Of a stretch of DNA of 6,751 bases, positions 1-6,751 are shown piece after piece; within the stretch, counting starts at the first letter, position 1; each line of letters begins with the position of its first letter. The stretch is from Candidatus Omnitrophota bacterium. GTDB lineage: Bacteria > Omnitrophota > Gorgyraeia > Duberdicusellales > 4484-171. Under the pieces are notes generated by a model. That model saw nothing but the letters and a program-made list of their open reading frames with translations. It searched no databases and was not told the DNA's origin. The translations under genes were made by a program, and so were the position numbers. The stretch is from NCBI GenBank assembly GCA_030601015.1, contig JAUVUO010000066.1, positions 1-6,751 of the forward strand. Reading direction: 5' to 3'.

Positions 1-23
1 CGCCATTATGCAACAGCGCAAAA

Positions 24-100
24 AAAATTCTCTAGAAAATTTTAATAGCATTTGTATTTACGAATATTTAATCGTTATACAAAGTGCTTAAAATTCTCTA
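24..100. repeat. Exact 11-bp direct repeat AAAATTCTCTA at 24-34 and 90-100
   Basis: The same 11 bases occur twice on the plus strand, 66 bp apart. The right copy overlaps the outer right arm of the inverted repeat at 38-95; the left copy ends three bases before the left arm. This might be a trace of a small insertion or duplication, but low complexity makes chance possible. Confidence 0.5.
38..95. repeat. Long interrupted inverted repeat (AT-rich palindrome)
   Basis: The two arms pair in four blocks: 38-44 with 89-95 (AATTTTA/TAAAATT), 47-50 with 85-88 (AGCA/TGCT), 51-57 with 77-83 (TTTGTAT/ATACAAA), and 60-63 with 72-75 (ACGA/TCGT). That is 22 base pairs, with small bulges at 45-46, 84 and 58-59/76 and an 8-base loop. 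On the minus strand the structure is followed, about 10 nt later, by a run of eight T (20-27). It could act as a weak transcript-end structure for the smc block, a palindromic repeat element, or a protein-binding site. The pairing is seen directly; the role is unknown. Confidence 0.6.
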
Positions 101-141
101 TTTTTCAAAATTGTTTACCTTATCTACCAGGCCTCTAATTT

Positions 142-157
142 TTAGTCCATCGACTAA
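142..157. other. Short perfect hairpin
   Basis: TTAGTC (142-147) and GACTAA (152-157) form a 6-bp perfect stem with a four-base loop. It is AT-rich and lacks an adjacent T-run on the minus strand, so I do not call it a terminator. On the plus strand it is followed by a weak T-rich tail, which could matter only if a plus-strand transcript crosses this point. Confidence 0.35.
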
Positions 158-298
158 CTATATTTTGCTGAACAAAGTAAAGTTTATATTTTTCTTTCTC
201 TCCTTAAAAGCTTCAGCCAACGGCCAATTAGCATCTGGCTAAAAGTACCATCAGCCCCGAGTTTTTTCTATGGTTCGTTACGTAGATACTTAAATAAT

Positions 299-3200
299 TT
301 ATATCGAAGAAATCTGGGAAGGGACTTGTTCTGAAGCGAATTTTACCGAAACCATTTTAGATATCCCTTTATCCTGCATTGTTACCCCATATAAAACATC
401 CGCGTTACCCATTGTTTTCTTGTTGTGGGTAATAATAATAAATTGAGAAAATTTTGCGAATTTTTTTAAAAGATGATTAAATCTATCAACATTGGCTTCA
501 TCTAAAGGCGCGTCTATTTCATCAAGAACACATAAAGGAGAAGGCCTAACTTGAAAAATAGCAAATATTAAAGATATCGAGGTTAAAGCTTTTTCTCCAC
601 CGGAAAGCAAAGAAATATTTTGAGACTTTTTACCGGGCGGCTGAACCTCTATTTCCACTCCTGAATCTAAAACATTATTTGGATCCAAAAGGATTAAACT
701 TGCTTTTCCACCGTTAAACAAAAACTTAAAATTTTTCTTAAATTCTTCCTCTATCTTAGTAAATGTTTCTAAAAAAAGTTCTTTGGATGTTTTATTTATT
801 TTTTGTATTGCCTTCATTAAATTATCTTTTGATGTAACCAAATCCTGTTTTTGCGCGTCGAGAAAATCTTCTCGTTTTTTTAATTCTTCAAACTCTTCAA
901 TAGCGACTAAATTAACTTCACCTAAAGACTTAACATTTTTTTGTAATTTTTCCTTCAATATTAACAAATCGTCTGTTGATTCGACTATCTCCCCCATTGT
1001 TTCCTGTTCAAACTCTATCTTATAAACTTGTTTAAGATAATTTTTAATTTTTTCTTGTTCATATTCCAAACTTTGTATCTCTATCTTTTTCTTATACGCA
1101 GCGGCTCTTACATCTTGATTTTCTTTATCGAGCTTCCGCTCATGTATTTTCGCGTCTTCAATTTCACCGTTTAAGGACAAATCTTCATGATCCAATTCTT
1201 GTTTTTTTAAAGCATACTCATCTATTTCCTCTTTATATTGGGTAATCTTTAACTCAAAATCTTTAATCTGACAATTAAATGTCCCCACTTTTAGAGTATT
1301 CTCTTCTATTTCATTATCAATTTGACTTAAGTTATTTCGGATGTTATTCATTTCATCCTGAAAAAATACAATTTTCGAATTCAAAGACTCTTTTTCTTTA
1401 TAGAGAGATTGTTTTTCAGCTTGGCTTCGAGTACCCTCAATTTCAATCTCTTTCATCCTATCACTATCTTTAGCAACAACATCCTGACTATTTACAAGAT
1501 CATTGTTAGCATCATTTAAATTAGTTTCACAAATAACTAATTCCTGCTCTATAGAATTTTTTCTTTCTTCCGAATCCTCTATATCATCTAAGGTAGCCTT
1601 TACTTCTTCATTCAATAAATCGTATTCCTCTTCTAATCTAAAAACTTCCCTTTTGAGTACATCTTTTTCCTGCAACTTTTCCTGCAATTTTTCTTTAACC
1701 CCTTCTATTTCACTATTTTCGAATTCTAATTCTTCTACAACCTGCGTCTTTATTTTATCAAAATCTTTCAATTCAACTACAAAATCATTTATTTCTTCCT
1801 GAGTCGAAATTATCTTTCCTTCTAATTGTTTTTCATCAAAAGAGAGCACCTTGGCTTCTATTTGAGCTTTATATTTCCCTCCCTCTTGAGAAAAAACAAT
1901 ATCCTTTAATGACGCCACTAATTTATTAATATTTTTAGGTTCTTCATTAAAAATAACTGTGATATCCGTTGTATTAGAAAAAGTTTCAAATTTTGTGCGA
2001 AAATCTTTTAAAAACTCATATGAAGCTTTTAATTCCAGCAATTCTTTTTCTTTCTCAACAAGTTTAATTTTAAATTCATCTATACAGGTATTTACTTCTT
2101 TTTCCTTAATTATTAAATCACTTTTTTTATCCTGCAAAAGCCTCAACGATTCTCTTGTACTCACAACATCTTCTTCAGATATTTTTAGGCTTTCTTTATT
2201 GTCAGTTAAAAGTGTCTCTAGTTTAGCATTATCTAATATCAGCCTTTTTTTTCTATTTATTAAAGAAGACAGTTTAGCCTGAATTTCTATAAGCGTATTA
2301 TGACAATGCGCTTTTTCCTCTTCCAAATCAACAATTTTCATTTTATCAGTGGCTGTTTCTTTCTTTTGCCGCTCTATCTCAAGTTTAAGAATTTCCTTTT
2401 CAGATTCTAAAACTTTAACTTTATCATCTAATTCTAAAACAATCTTTTCTATAAACAGCATCCTTTCTTTTTCTTCTTGATTTCGTTTTTCCTGCAAATC
2501 AAGCCTCTGATTAAGATTGATTTTTGATTGATCAAGGGTTTCGTTTCTATCTTCTAACTCTTTTATCCTCTGGCCATTAATTTCTATATGACTTGTAAAA
2601 TTTCCAATTTGCGATCTTAAAGAAACCATTGCAGTTGCCGCTTCTTCTAATTTCACCCGTAAAACCTTTAACTGACGGTTCAAACTTTCCCATTTTCCAT
2701 TAACTTCTTTTAATTGATTAGTCTTTTCCTGCTCTCTATTTTTAAAAATATCTAATTCTTCCAGCCATTTCCCAATACCTTTTTCTAAATCGAAAAATTT
2801 TAAACCTGCTATCTTTTGTTCAACTTTAATAAGCTCAGAATAAGATATTTTATATTTCTTAGCTTTTGCAACCTGTCTTTCTAAATAACGTGTTTGCCTT
2901 CTTACTTCAGTTAATATATCTTCTAAACGTAATAAATTGTCTTCCGTATCTTTTAGTCTTCTTAATGCTTCTTTTTTTCTTTCTTTATACTTTATTATCC
3001 CGCTAGCTTCATCAAAAATCAATCTCTTATCTTCGGGCTTATAACTTAAAAATATCTCTATTTTACCTTGTTCTATAAACGAGTAAGTTGACTCTCCTAT
3101 ACCCGTTCCCATAAATAATTCCTGAATATCCCGTAATCTTACAATGCTTTTATTAAGCGAATACTGACTTTCTCCTGAACGATAAAGACGCCTTGAAATA

Positions 3201-3496
3201 GATACTTCATTATAATCTATAGGCAAATACTTATCCTCATTAGAAAAATTTAAAATAACTTCCGCGTAATTTAAAGGAGAATGCCGTTCTGTGCCGTTGA
3301 AGATTATATCTTCCATCTTAGACCCCCTCAAAGACTTCGGACTTTGTTCTCCTAATGCCCATTTAATAGCATCAAAAACATTAGACTTACCGCATCCGTT
3401 AGGGCCGACAACTACTGTTATACCGGATTCAAATTTAAGCGAAGTTTTTTCGGGGAATGATTTAAAACCAAATATAACCAATTCTTTTAAATACAT
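299..3496 (-). CDS. smc: Chromosome segregation/condensation ATPase SMC with a shortened hinge region
   Basis: SMC is the ATPase of the bacterial condensin-like complex; it dimerises, binds kleisin ScpA with ScpB, and organises DNA in the nucleoid. The protein has 1065 residues; bacterial SMCs usually have about 1150-1200. The N-terminal head (1-165) opens with the typical MYLKELVIFGFKSF and has Walker A GPNGCGKS at 31-38. Two long Glu/Lys-rich coiled-coil arms follow, about 165-500 and 560-920. The C-terminal head has the ABC signature LSGGEKAL (964-971), Walker B PLCVLDEID (987-995), a D-loop reading PLDE rather than the more common ALDE, and the switch histidine in ITHNKK (1024). The odd part is the middle: residues about 500-560 replace the normal 150-residue hinge and lack its glycine-rich motifs. 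There is no CxxC, so it is not a Rad50 zinc hook. The ATG is supported by AAAGG at 3505-3509, 8 nt upstream. It lies 30 nt after etfA and is the last gene of the block; the usual neighbours ftsY, rnc and scpAB are absent here. Confidence 0.95.
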   Translation of the reverse strand: MYLKELVIFGFKSFPEKTSLKFESGITVVVGPNGCGKSNVFDAIKWALGEQSPKSLRGSKMEDIIFNGTERHSPLNYAEVILNFSNEDKYLPIDYNEVSISRRLYRSGESQYSLNKSIVRLRDIQELFMGTGIGESTYSFIEQGKIEIFLSYKPEDKRLIFDEASGIIKYKERKKEALRRLKDTEDNLLRLEDILTEVRRQTRYLERQVAKAKKYKISYSELIKVEQKIAGLKFFDLEKGIGKWLEELDIFKNREQEKTNQLKEVNGKWESLNRQLKVLRVKLEEAATAMVSLRSQIGNFTSHIEINGQRIKELEDRNETLDQSKINLNQRLDLQEKRNQEEKERMLFIEKIVLELDDKVKVLESEKEILKLEIERQKKETATDKMKIVDLEEEKAHCHNTLIEIQAKLSSLINRKKRLILDNAKLETLLTDNKESLKISEEDVVSTRESLRLLQDKKSDLIIKEKEVNTCIDEFKIKLVEKEKELLELKASYEFLKDFRTKFETFSNTTDITVIFNEEPKNINKLVASLKDIVFSQEGGKYKAQIEAKVLSFDEKQLEGKIISTQEEINDFVVELKDFDKIKTQVVEELEFENSEIEGVKEKLQEKLQEKDVLKREVFRLEEEYDLLNEEVKATLDDIEDSEERKNSIEQELVICETNLNDANNDLVNSQDVVAKDSDRMKEIEIEGTRSQAEKQSLYKEKESLNSKIVFFQDEMNNIRNNLSQIDNEIEENTLKVGTFNCQIKDFELKITQYKEEIDEYALKKQELDHEDLSLNGEIEDAKIHERKLDKENQDVRAAAYKKKIEIQSLEYEQEKIKNYLKQVYKIEFEQETMGEIVESTDDLLILKEKLQKNVKSLGEVNLVAIEEFEELKKREDFLDAQKQDLVTSKDNLMKAIQKINKTSKELFLETFTKIEEEFKKNFKFLFNGGKASLILLDPNNVLDSGVEIEVQPPGKKSQNISLLSGGEKALTSISLIFAIFQVRPSPLCVLDEIDAPLDEANVDRFNHLLKKFAKFSQFIIITHNKKTMGNADVLYGVTMQDKGISKMVSVKFASEQVPSQISSI

Positions 3497-3526
3497 AAAT
3501 AATACCTTTGAATTATCAATTATCGC

Positions 3527-4735
3527 CTAAACAGCTAAAGATTTAGGTTTTTCCTTAAACTTTTGAATCAAGAGGGGAATAATTTTAAATAAATCTCCCA
3601 CTATTCCAAAATTAGCTGCCTTAAATATTGGGGCATCAGGATCTTTATTAATAGCGATTATAATCTTTGAGGACTGCATCCCAACCAAATGCTGAATCTG
3701 TCCTGATATTCCACATGCTATATATATTTTCGGACATACGGTCCTGCCTGTTTGTCCCACTTGATGAGAATATGGAATCCATCCTGAATCAACACAAGCT
3801 CTTGATGAGCCTACAGCGGCACCCAACACTTCGGCAAGATCTTCTACTAATTTAAAATTCTTTGAATCCTGAAGCCCTCTGCCTCCGGACACAATAATGT
3901 TTGCTTCAGACAAATTTACTGTAGCTATTGTTTCTTTTATAAAATCTAAAAATTTTATTCTTACATCTGAATCATTTTCATTAAAGTCTTCTTTTATTAT
4001 TTCACCAACTCTGGAAATATTAACATCTGATTCCGGCATAACTTTATGCCGCACTGTGGCCATCTGCGGCCTAAAATTTGGAGAAATTATTTGGGCCATA
4101 ATATTGCCGCCAAAAGCAGGACGAGTCTGTATTAAAATTTTCTTCTCTCGATCTATATCTAAAGCCGTACAATCAGCAGTTAACCCGGCATAAAGGTTTA
4201 CCGCAATTCTCGAAACTAAACTTCTTCCCGTTGTCGTTGCTCCTGCCAAAATAATTTCCGGTTTATATTTATCAACCAAGCTTACAATTACTTTTGTATA
4301 ATTTTCGGCGATATAATGTTTGAGATTTTCAGAGTCAACAACAAATACTTTATCCGCGCCCCTATGAATCAAACCTTGAGCCCTATCAGTTATGCTGTTT
4401 CCCAATAAAACCGCGCCCACATAAGTGTCAAGATCGTTAGCTAATTCTCTAGCTTTAGATAAGAGTTCAAAAACAACTGACGAAATATCTCCATCCCTTT
4501 GTTCGGCAAAAACCCATACTCCTTTATAACTTGAGATATCATCTTTTGTAATAATTTTTCTTAACATTTTTATTGCTTCAAACTTGCAGCTTTCCACACA
4601 ACACCCGCAAAGAGTACACTTCTCGTAATCAATAACAGCCTTATTTTTATCAAGAGTTAAGGCATTAACTGGGCAAACCTTCACACATAAACCACATCCA
4701 ACACATTTTTCCAATAAAATTTTTATACCGCTCAT
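3527..4735 (-). CDS. etfA: Electron transfer flavoprotein alpha subunit with N-terminal 2x[4Fe-4S] ferredoxin domain
   Basis: This is the large subunit of a cytoplasmic ETF heterodimer that passes electrons through FAD between a dehydrogenase and NAD(H), ferredoxin or quinone partners. Its 402 residues exceed the roughly 320 of a plain EtfA because of an N-terminal ferredoxin domain. That domain has two four-cysteine clusters, C11/C14/C17/C21 (followed by Pro) and C40/C43/C46/C50, each fit to bind a [4Fe-4S] centre. The EtfA N-terminal domain follows (about 70-260), then the C-terminal FAD domain: IVSGGRG (281-287), GSSRACVDSGW (309-319), HQVGQTGR (324-331), CGISGQIQH (341-349), INKDPDAPIF (362-371). 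Ferredoxin-fused EtfA proteins are known from anaerobes, including the lactate dehydrogenase (LctC) and caffeyl-CoA reductase (CarE) complexes. The ATG overlaps the etfB stop as ATGA, so the two are probably translationally coupled. No partner dehydrogenase is visible in the window, so the electron donor is unknown. Confidence 0.95.
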   Translation of the reverse strand: MSGIKILLEKCVGCGLCVKVCPVNALTLDKNKAVIDYEKCTLCGCCVESCKFEAIKMLRKIITKDDISSYKGVWVFAEQRDGDISSVVFELLSKARELANDLDTYVGAVLLGNSITDRAQGLIHRGADKVFVVDSENLKHYIAENYTKVIVSLVDKYKPEIILAGATTTGRSLVSRIAVNLYAGLTADCTALDIDREKKILIQTRPAFGGNIMAQIISPNFRPQMATVRHKVMPESDVNISRVGEIIKEDFNENDSDVRIKFLDFIKETIATVNLSEANIIVSGGRGLQDSKNFKLVEDLAEVLGAAVGSSRACVDSGWIPYSHQVGQTGRTVCPKIYIACGISGQIQHLVGMQSSKIIIAINKDPDAPIFKAANFGIVGDLFKIIPLLIQKFKEKPKSLAV

Positions 4736-5523
4736 AATAAATCCTTTATTTCTTTTATTAGCTCATCCACTATTTCCTCCGGTTCTCCTTTGAAAATCCT
4801 GCCTCCTTCTTTATGAGGCGGGGTAAAAATCTTAACCACTTGAGTTGGCGAACCATCTAACCCGATTTTATCTTTCTCTACATTTAAATCATTATTATTC
4901 CATAAAATTATCTCTGCTGTTCTGGCTTTCATTTTACCTCTAAGAGAAGGAAGCCGGGGTTCATTTATTTCTTTTACTACAGTAATAAGAGCTGGTAATT
5001 GTAATTCTAAAACTTCATAGCCTTCTTCTAAAAGTCTTTCAACTATGATAACATTAGGTGTTGTATCCAAATGAACTGTATCTATTTTTCTGACATATGT
5101 TGCTTGCGGTAAATCAAGATGCGCGGCTACTCCCGGCCCAACTTGGGCAGTATCGCCATCTGATGCCTGCTTTCCGCAAATTATCAAATCATAATCCTTT
5201 ATCTTTTCGATTGCTTTAGATAAAATCAAACTTGTACCCCAAGTATCTGATCCGGCAAAAGCTCTATCTGATAAATGGATAGACTTATCGATACCTAAAG
5301 AAAGAGCTTCCCTCAAGGCTTCTTGTGCTTGCGGCGGCCCCATTGTTACAACTGTAGTAGTCCCACCCCAACGTTCTTTCAATCTTACAGCTTCCTCTAT
5401 GGCATACATATCAAAAGGATTTATTACAGAATTAACTCCCTCTCTTATTAATGTATTCGTTTCAGGATTTATTGCCACATCCGTTGTATCGGGGACTTGT
5501 TTTATAAAGACAATAATATTCAT
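4732..5523 (-). CDS. etfB: Electron transfer flavoprotein beta subunit, anaerobic/bifurcating-type motif
   Basis: This is the small subunit of the ETF heterodimer made with the next gene. The 263 residues match the family's usual 250-265. It begins MNIIVFIKQVPDT, as typical EtfB proteins do; NPFDMYAIEEAVRLKE (35-50) and the conserved VVKEINEPRLPSL region with basic RGKMKARTAEI (182-205) are clear. At 116-130 it reads CGKQASDGDTAQVGP. The DGDTAQVGP form is typical of FixA-like and bifurcating EtfB proteins, whereas AMP-binding ETFs of the mitochondrial type have a DDCNQT-like segment here. From this I infer that the site may hold a second FAD and bind NAD(H), allowing electron bifurcation; this is not proven by sequence. 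The ATG has AGGAGA at 5529-5534, 5 nt upstream. It follows purC by 62 nt and overlaps etfA by 4 nt. Confidence 0.95.
   Translation of the reverse strand: MNIIVFIKQVPDTTDVAINPETNTLIREGVNSVINPFDMYAIEEAVRLKERWGGTTTVVTMGPPQAQEALREALSLGIDKSIHLSDRAFAGSDTWGTSLILSKAIEKIKDYDLIICGKQASDGDTAQVGPGVAAHLDLPQATYVRKIDTVHLDTTPNVIIVERLLEEGYEVLELQLPALITVVKEINEPRLPSLRGKMKARTAEIILWNNNDLNVEKDKIGLDGSPTQVVKIFTPPHKEGGRIFKGEPEEIVDELIKEIKDLL
4742..4747 (-). promoter_or_regulatory. Shine-Dalgarno sequence for etfA inside the end of etfB
   Basis: AAAGGA on the minus strand lies 6 nt before the etfA ATG (4733-4735) and within the final codons of etfB. With the ATGA overlap it supports this start and translational coupling that would keep the two subunits in equal amounts. 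Confidence 0.75.
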
Positions 5524-5585
5524 AACATTCTCCTACTAATTAATTTTAATTCGTACTTTATATTTTATTTTAAACCAATTAAAAA

Positions 5586-6470
5586 CTAAAAATCAATTCC
5601 GGTTATTTGTTTGTAAACTTGTTTATATTTATATTGCGTTTTGAAAACTACATCCTGAGGTAAAATAGGAGCAGCTGAATTTTTGTCCCATCCTGATGAA
5701 TCTAAATGATCTCTAACAAATTGTTTGTCAAAACTTAATTGGGGTTTCCCCGGTTCAAAACTATCTTTGGGCCAAAACCTGGATGAATCAGGAGTTAACA
5801 CTTCATCAATTAAAATCACCTTATTATCAAAAAATCCAAATTCAAACTTTGTATCCGCAATAATTATACCTTTTCCCTCAGCATACTGAGCAGCTTTTGT
5901 ATAAATAGCAATACTGGTGTCCTTCAATTGATTAGCTAACTCTTCTCCAATTGATTGTTTCATATATTCAAAACTAACATTTTCATCGTGCCCAGACTCA
6001 GCCTTAGTAGCAGGTGTAAACAAAGGTTCTGACAATTTATCGGATTCTTTTAAATCTGCCGGTAAATCAATACCGCACACTTTCCCATTATTTTCATACT
6101 CTTTCCACCCAGACCCTGAAATATATCCTCTTACAACACATTCAAAAGGAATAACTTCACATTTTTTGGTTATCATAAACCTATCTTTGAGGATATCTTT
6201 ATCCTGAGGATTTTGCAATATTGCCGGCAAACTATCCATATCCGCGGATATAAAATGATTTGCTGTAACACTCTTAAGAAGATCAAACCAAAACAATGAT
6301 ATTCTGGTTAAAATTTTGCCTTTTTCAGGAATAAGTGTAGGTAAAATAAAATCAAAACAAGATATTCTGTCAGTTGCTACAATTAAAAGGTTATCCCCTA
6401 AATCATAAACATCTCTTACCTTACCTTTTTTGTAAATACTCAATTGACTCAAAGCACTATTGGAAACCAC
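5586..6470 (-). CDS. purC: Phosphoribosylaminoimidazole-succinocarboxamide (SAICAR) synthetase
   Basis: The enzyme joins CAIR and aspartate with ATP to give SAICAR in de novo purine synthesis, in the cytoplasm. The 294-residue length fits the longer class of PurC (about 290-300, as in yeast Ade1) rather than the roughly 240-residue class of E. coli and Bacillus. Visible motifs are GKVRDVYDL (16-24, nucleotide-binding N-terminal lobe), [10 protein letters not shown] (31-40), family signature 1 [16 protein letters not shown] (106-121), [17 protein letters not shown] (151-167), signature 2 [10 protein letters not shown] (203-212) and [13 protein letters not shown] (221-233). All expected blocks are present and unbroken. 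I accept the GTG start at 6468-6470: it lies 8 nt after a strong GGAGGAG, and an upstream start is prevented by the neighbouring reading frame. It overlaps the preceding carboxykinase stop by one base (TAGTG), suggesting coupling. No purine riboswitch or other pur gene is visible. Confidence 0.96.
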   Translation of the reverse strand: MVSNSALSQLSIYKKGKVRDVYDLGDNLLIVATDRISCFDFILPTLIPEKGKILTRISLFWFDLLKSVTANHFISADMDSLPAILQNPQDKDILKDRFMITKKCEVIPFECVVRGYISGSGWKEYENNGKVCGIDLPADLKESDKLSEPLFTPATKAESGHDENVSFEYMKQSIGEELANQLKDTSIAIYTKAAQYAEGKGIIIADTKFEFGFFDNKVILIDEVLTPDSSRFWPKDSFEPGKPQLSFDKQFVRDHLDSSGWDKNSAAPILPQDVVFKTQYKYKQVYKQITGIDF

Positions 6471-6751
6471 TATTTACTCTCCTCCACAAAATTATCCGGA
6501 TTTACATAATCTCCAAACTTTTTTTGACAATCTTTTAATCTTCCTTCTAAAACGTCCAGTTCTTTTAATAAACTTTGAGGGACATCAGCCAGCTTATTAT
6601 AAATATTTTGTATTCTCTCAATTTTCGCTAAATTTTCCGGAATTCTTAAAGTAAATTGTTCTATATAATCTTCTTTTGTGTAATCTTTATCCAAAACTTC
6701 TTTAAATAATAGGCTTAAATCCTCATATTTAGGGATTAATCCCGTAGGTGC
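6470..6751 (-). CDS. pckG: Phosphoenolpyruvate carboxykinase (GTP), C-terminal fragment cut by the window edge
   Basis: The frame is open from the right edge to a TAG at 6470-6472, giving 93 codons of the C-terminus; the start lies outside the window. A TTG at 6692-6694 could be mistaken for the start of a small 74-residue gene, but the same frame continues upstream with matching family sequence. The fragment starts [20 protein letters not shown], continues with [20 protein letters not shown] and ends [14 protein letters not shown]. This pattern (T-P/T-x-G-x-I/L-P-KYEDL, then an FKEVL helix, then a charged helical tail) is the end of GTP-dependent PEPCK as I know it from archaea and anaerobic bacteria. 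The full enzyme, about 600 residues, interconverts oxaloacetate plus GTP with PEP plus CO2 and GDP. The catalytic P-loop and metal sites are outside the window, so the call rests on the tail only. It overlaps purC by one base. Confidence 0.85.
   Translation of the reverse strand, partial: APTGLIPKYEDLSLLFKEVLDKDYTKEDYIEQFTLRIPENLAKIERIQNIYNKLADVPQSLLKELDVLEGRLKDCQKKFGDYVNPDNFVEESK
6479..6485 (-). promoter_or_regulatory. Strong Shine-Dalgarno sequence for purC
   Basis: GGAGGAG on the minus strand ends 8 nt before the GTG at 6468-6470. It lies inside the last codons of the carboxykinase gene. It is the main reason to accept the rare GTG start for purC and shows that purC can recruit ribosomes itself despite the overlap. 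Confidence 0.85.

Larger units (their letters stand above)
1..298. other. Non-coding stretch downstream of smc; no supportable gene
   Basis: The 298 bases left of the smc stop contain no complete open frame with a start codon and ribosome site. The left part (1-140) is very AT-rich and holds the long inverted repeat at 38-95. The part at 205-260 is richer in G+C and contains overlapping short complementary segments. Two minus-strand frames read as plausible peptide fragments but are broken by stops (see findings). I see no classical terminator (stable GC-rich hairpin directly followed by a T-run) after smc, and no tRNA. Confidence 0.6.

Noticed and set aside
1..20. TTATGCAACAG-like sequence at the left edge resembling the ends of some insertion sequences
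   Set aside because: The similarity is only about ten bases, it is cut by the window edge, and no transposase or second end is visible.
2..91. Plus-strand frame open from the left edge for 29 codons, possibly the end of a convergent gene
   Set aside because: The translation (including MQQRKKNSLENFNSICIYEY) resembles nothing I know, and it overlaps the palindromic repeat; 29 codons is not enough evidence.
1660..1695. Short internal direct repeat in smc (CCTGCAA-TTTTTC type)
   Set aside because: It encodes the repeated EKLQ of the coiled coil and is explained by heptad-rich protein sequence.
783..2282. Several plus-strand open frames of 64-107 codons across the smc gene
   Set aside because: They are antisense shadows of the smc coiled-coil codons: Ser/Phe/Asn-rich translations with no family match and no ribosome sites.
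3511..3524. Tandem 7-bp repeat AATTATC between etfA and smc
   Set aside because: Two copies of a short low-complexity heptamer in a 30-nt gap are not above chance, and no regulatory meaning can be supported.
3897..4193. Plus-strand 98-codon open frame opposite etfA
   Set aside because: It lies wholly antisense to a clearly conserved part of EtfA and its translation resembles no known protein.
5524..5585. Possible promoter in the AT-rich gap before etfB (TATAAA-like hexamer)
   Set aside because: No -35-like hexamer lies at proper spacing, and such hexamers are expected by chance in sequence this AT-rich.
6470..6694. Separate 74-residue small gene starting at a TTG
   Set aside because: The frame stays open to the window edge, and the upstream codons ([19 protein letters not shown]) match the tail of GTP-type PEPCK, so this is the end of a larger gene.

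Overview
The window is a strongly AT-rich bacterial stretch in which every recognisable gene lies on the minus strand. Read in the direction of transcription (right to left), the order is: the 3' end of a GTP-type phosphoenolpyruvate carboxykinase gene (cut by the right edge), purC (SAICAR synthetase), etfB and etfA (the two electron-transfer-flavoprotein subunits, the alpha subunit carrying an N-terminal 2x[4Fe-4S] ferredoxin domain), and smc (chromosome condensation ATPase). The last 298 bases, downstream of smc, hold no gene I can support.

Spacing suggests one co-transcribed block: pckG and purC overlap by one base, etfB and etfA overlap by four (ATGA), purC to etfB is 62 nt, and etfA to smc is 30 nt. 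Each internal start has a Shine-Dalgarno sequence. No convincing terminator or promoter interrupts the series.

The genes do not form one pathway. PEPCK links oxaloacetate and PEP, PurC is a step of de novo purine synthesis, the ETF is of the anaerobic type often involved in flavin-based electron bifurcation, and SMC organises the chromosome. The ETF features (ferredoxin-fused alpha subunit, DGDTAQVGP in beta) and GTP-dependent PEPCK point to an anaerobic or fermentative bacterium. The low G+C and the unusual SMC would suit an uncultivated candidate-phylum lineage (an Omnitrophota-like group is my guess), but the sequence alone cannot fix the taxonomy.

The most interesting feature is the SMC protein. 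Its ATPase head halves and coiled-coil arms are intact and of normal length, but the roughly 150-residue hinge expected in the middle is replaced by about 60 residues without recognisable hinge motifs. The second is a long interrupted inverted repeat (38-95), partly overlapping an exact 11-bp direct repeat, in the non-coding tail left of smc.
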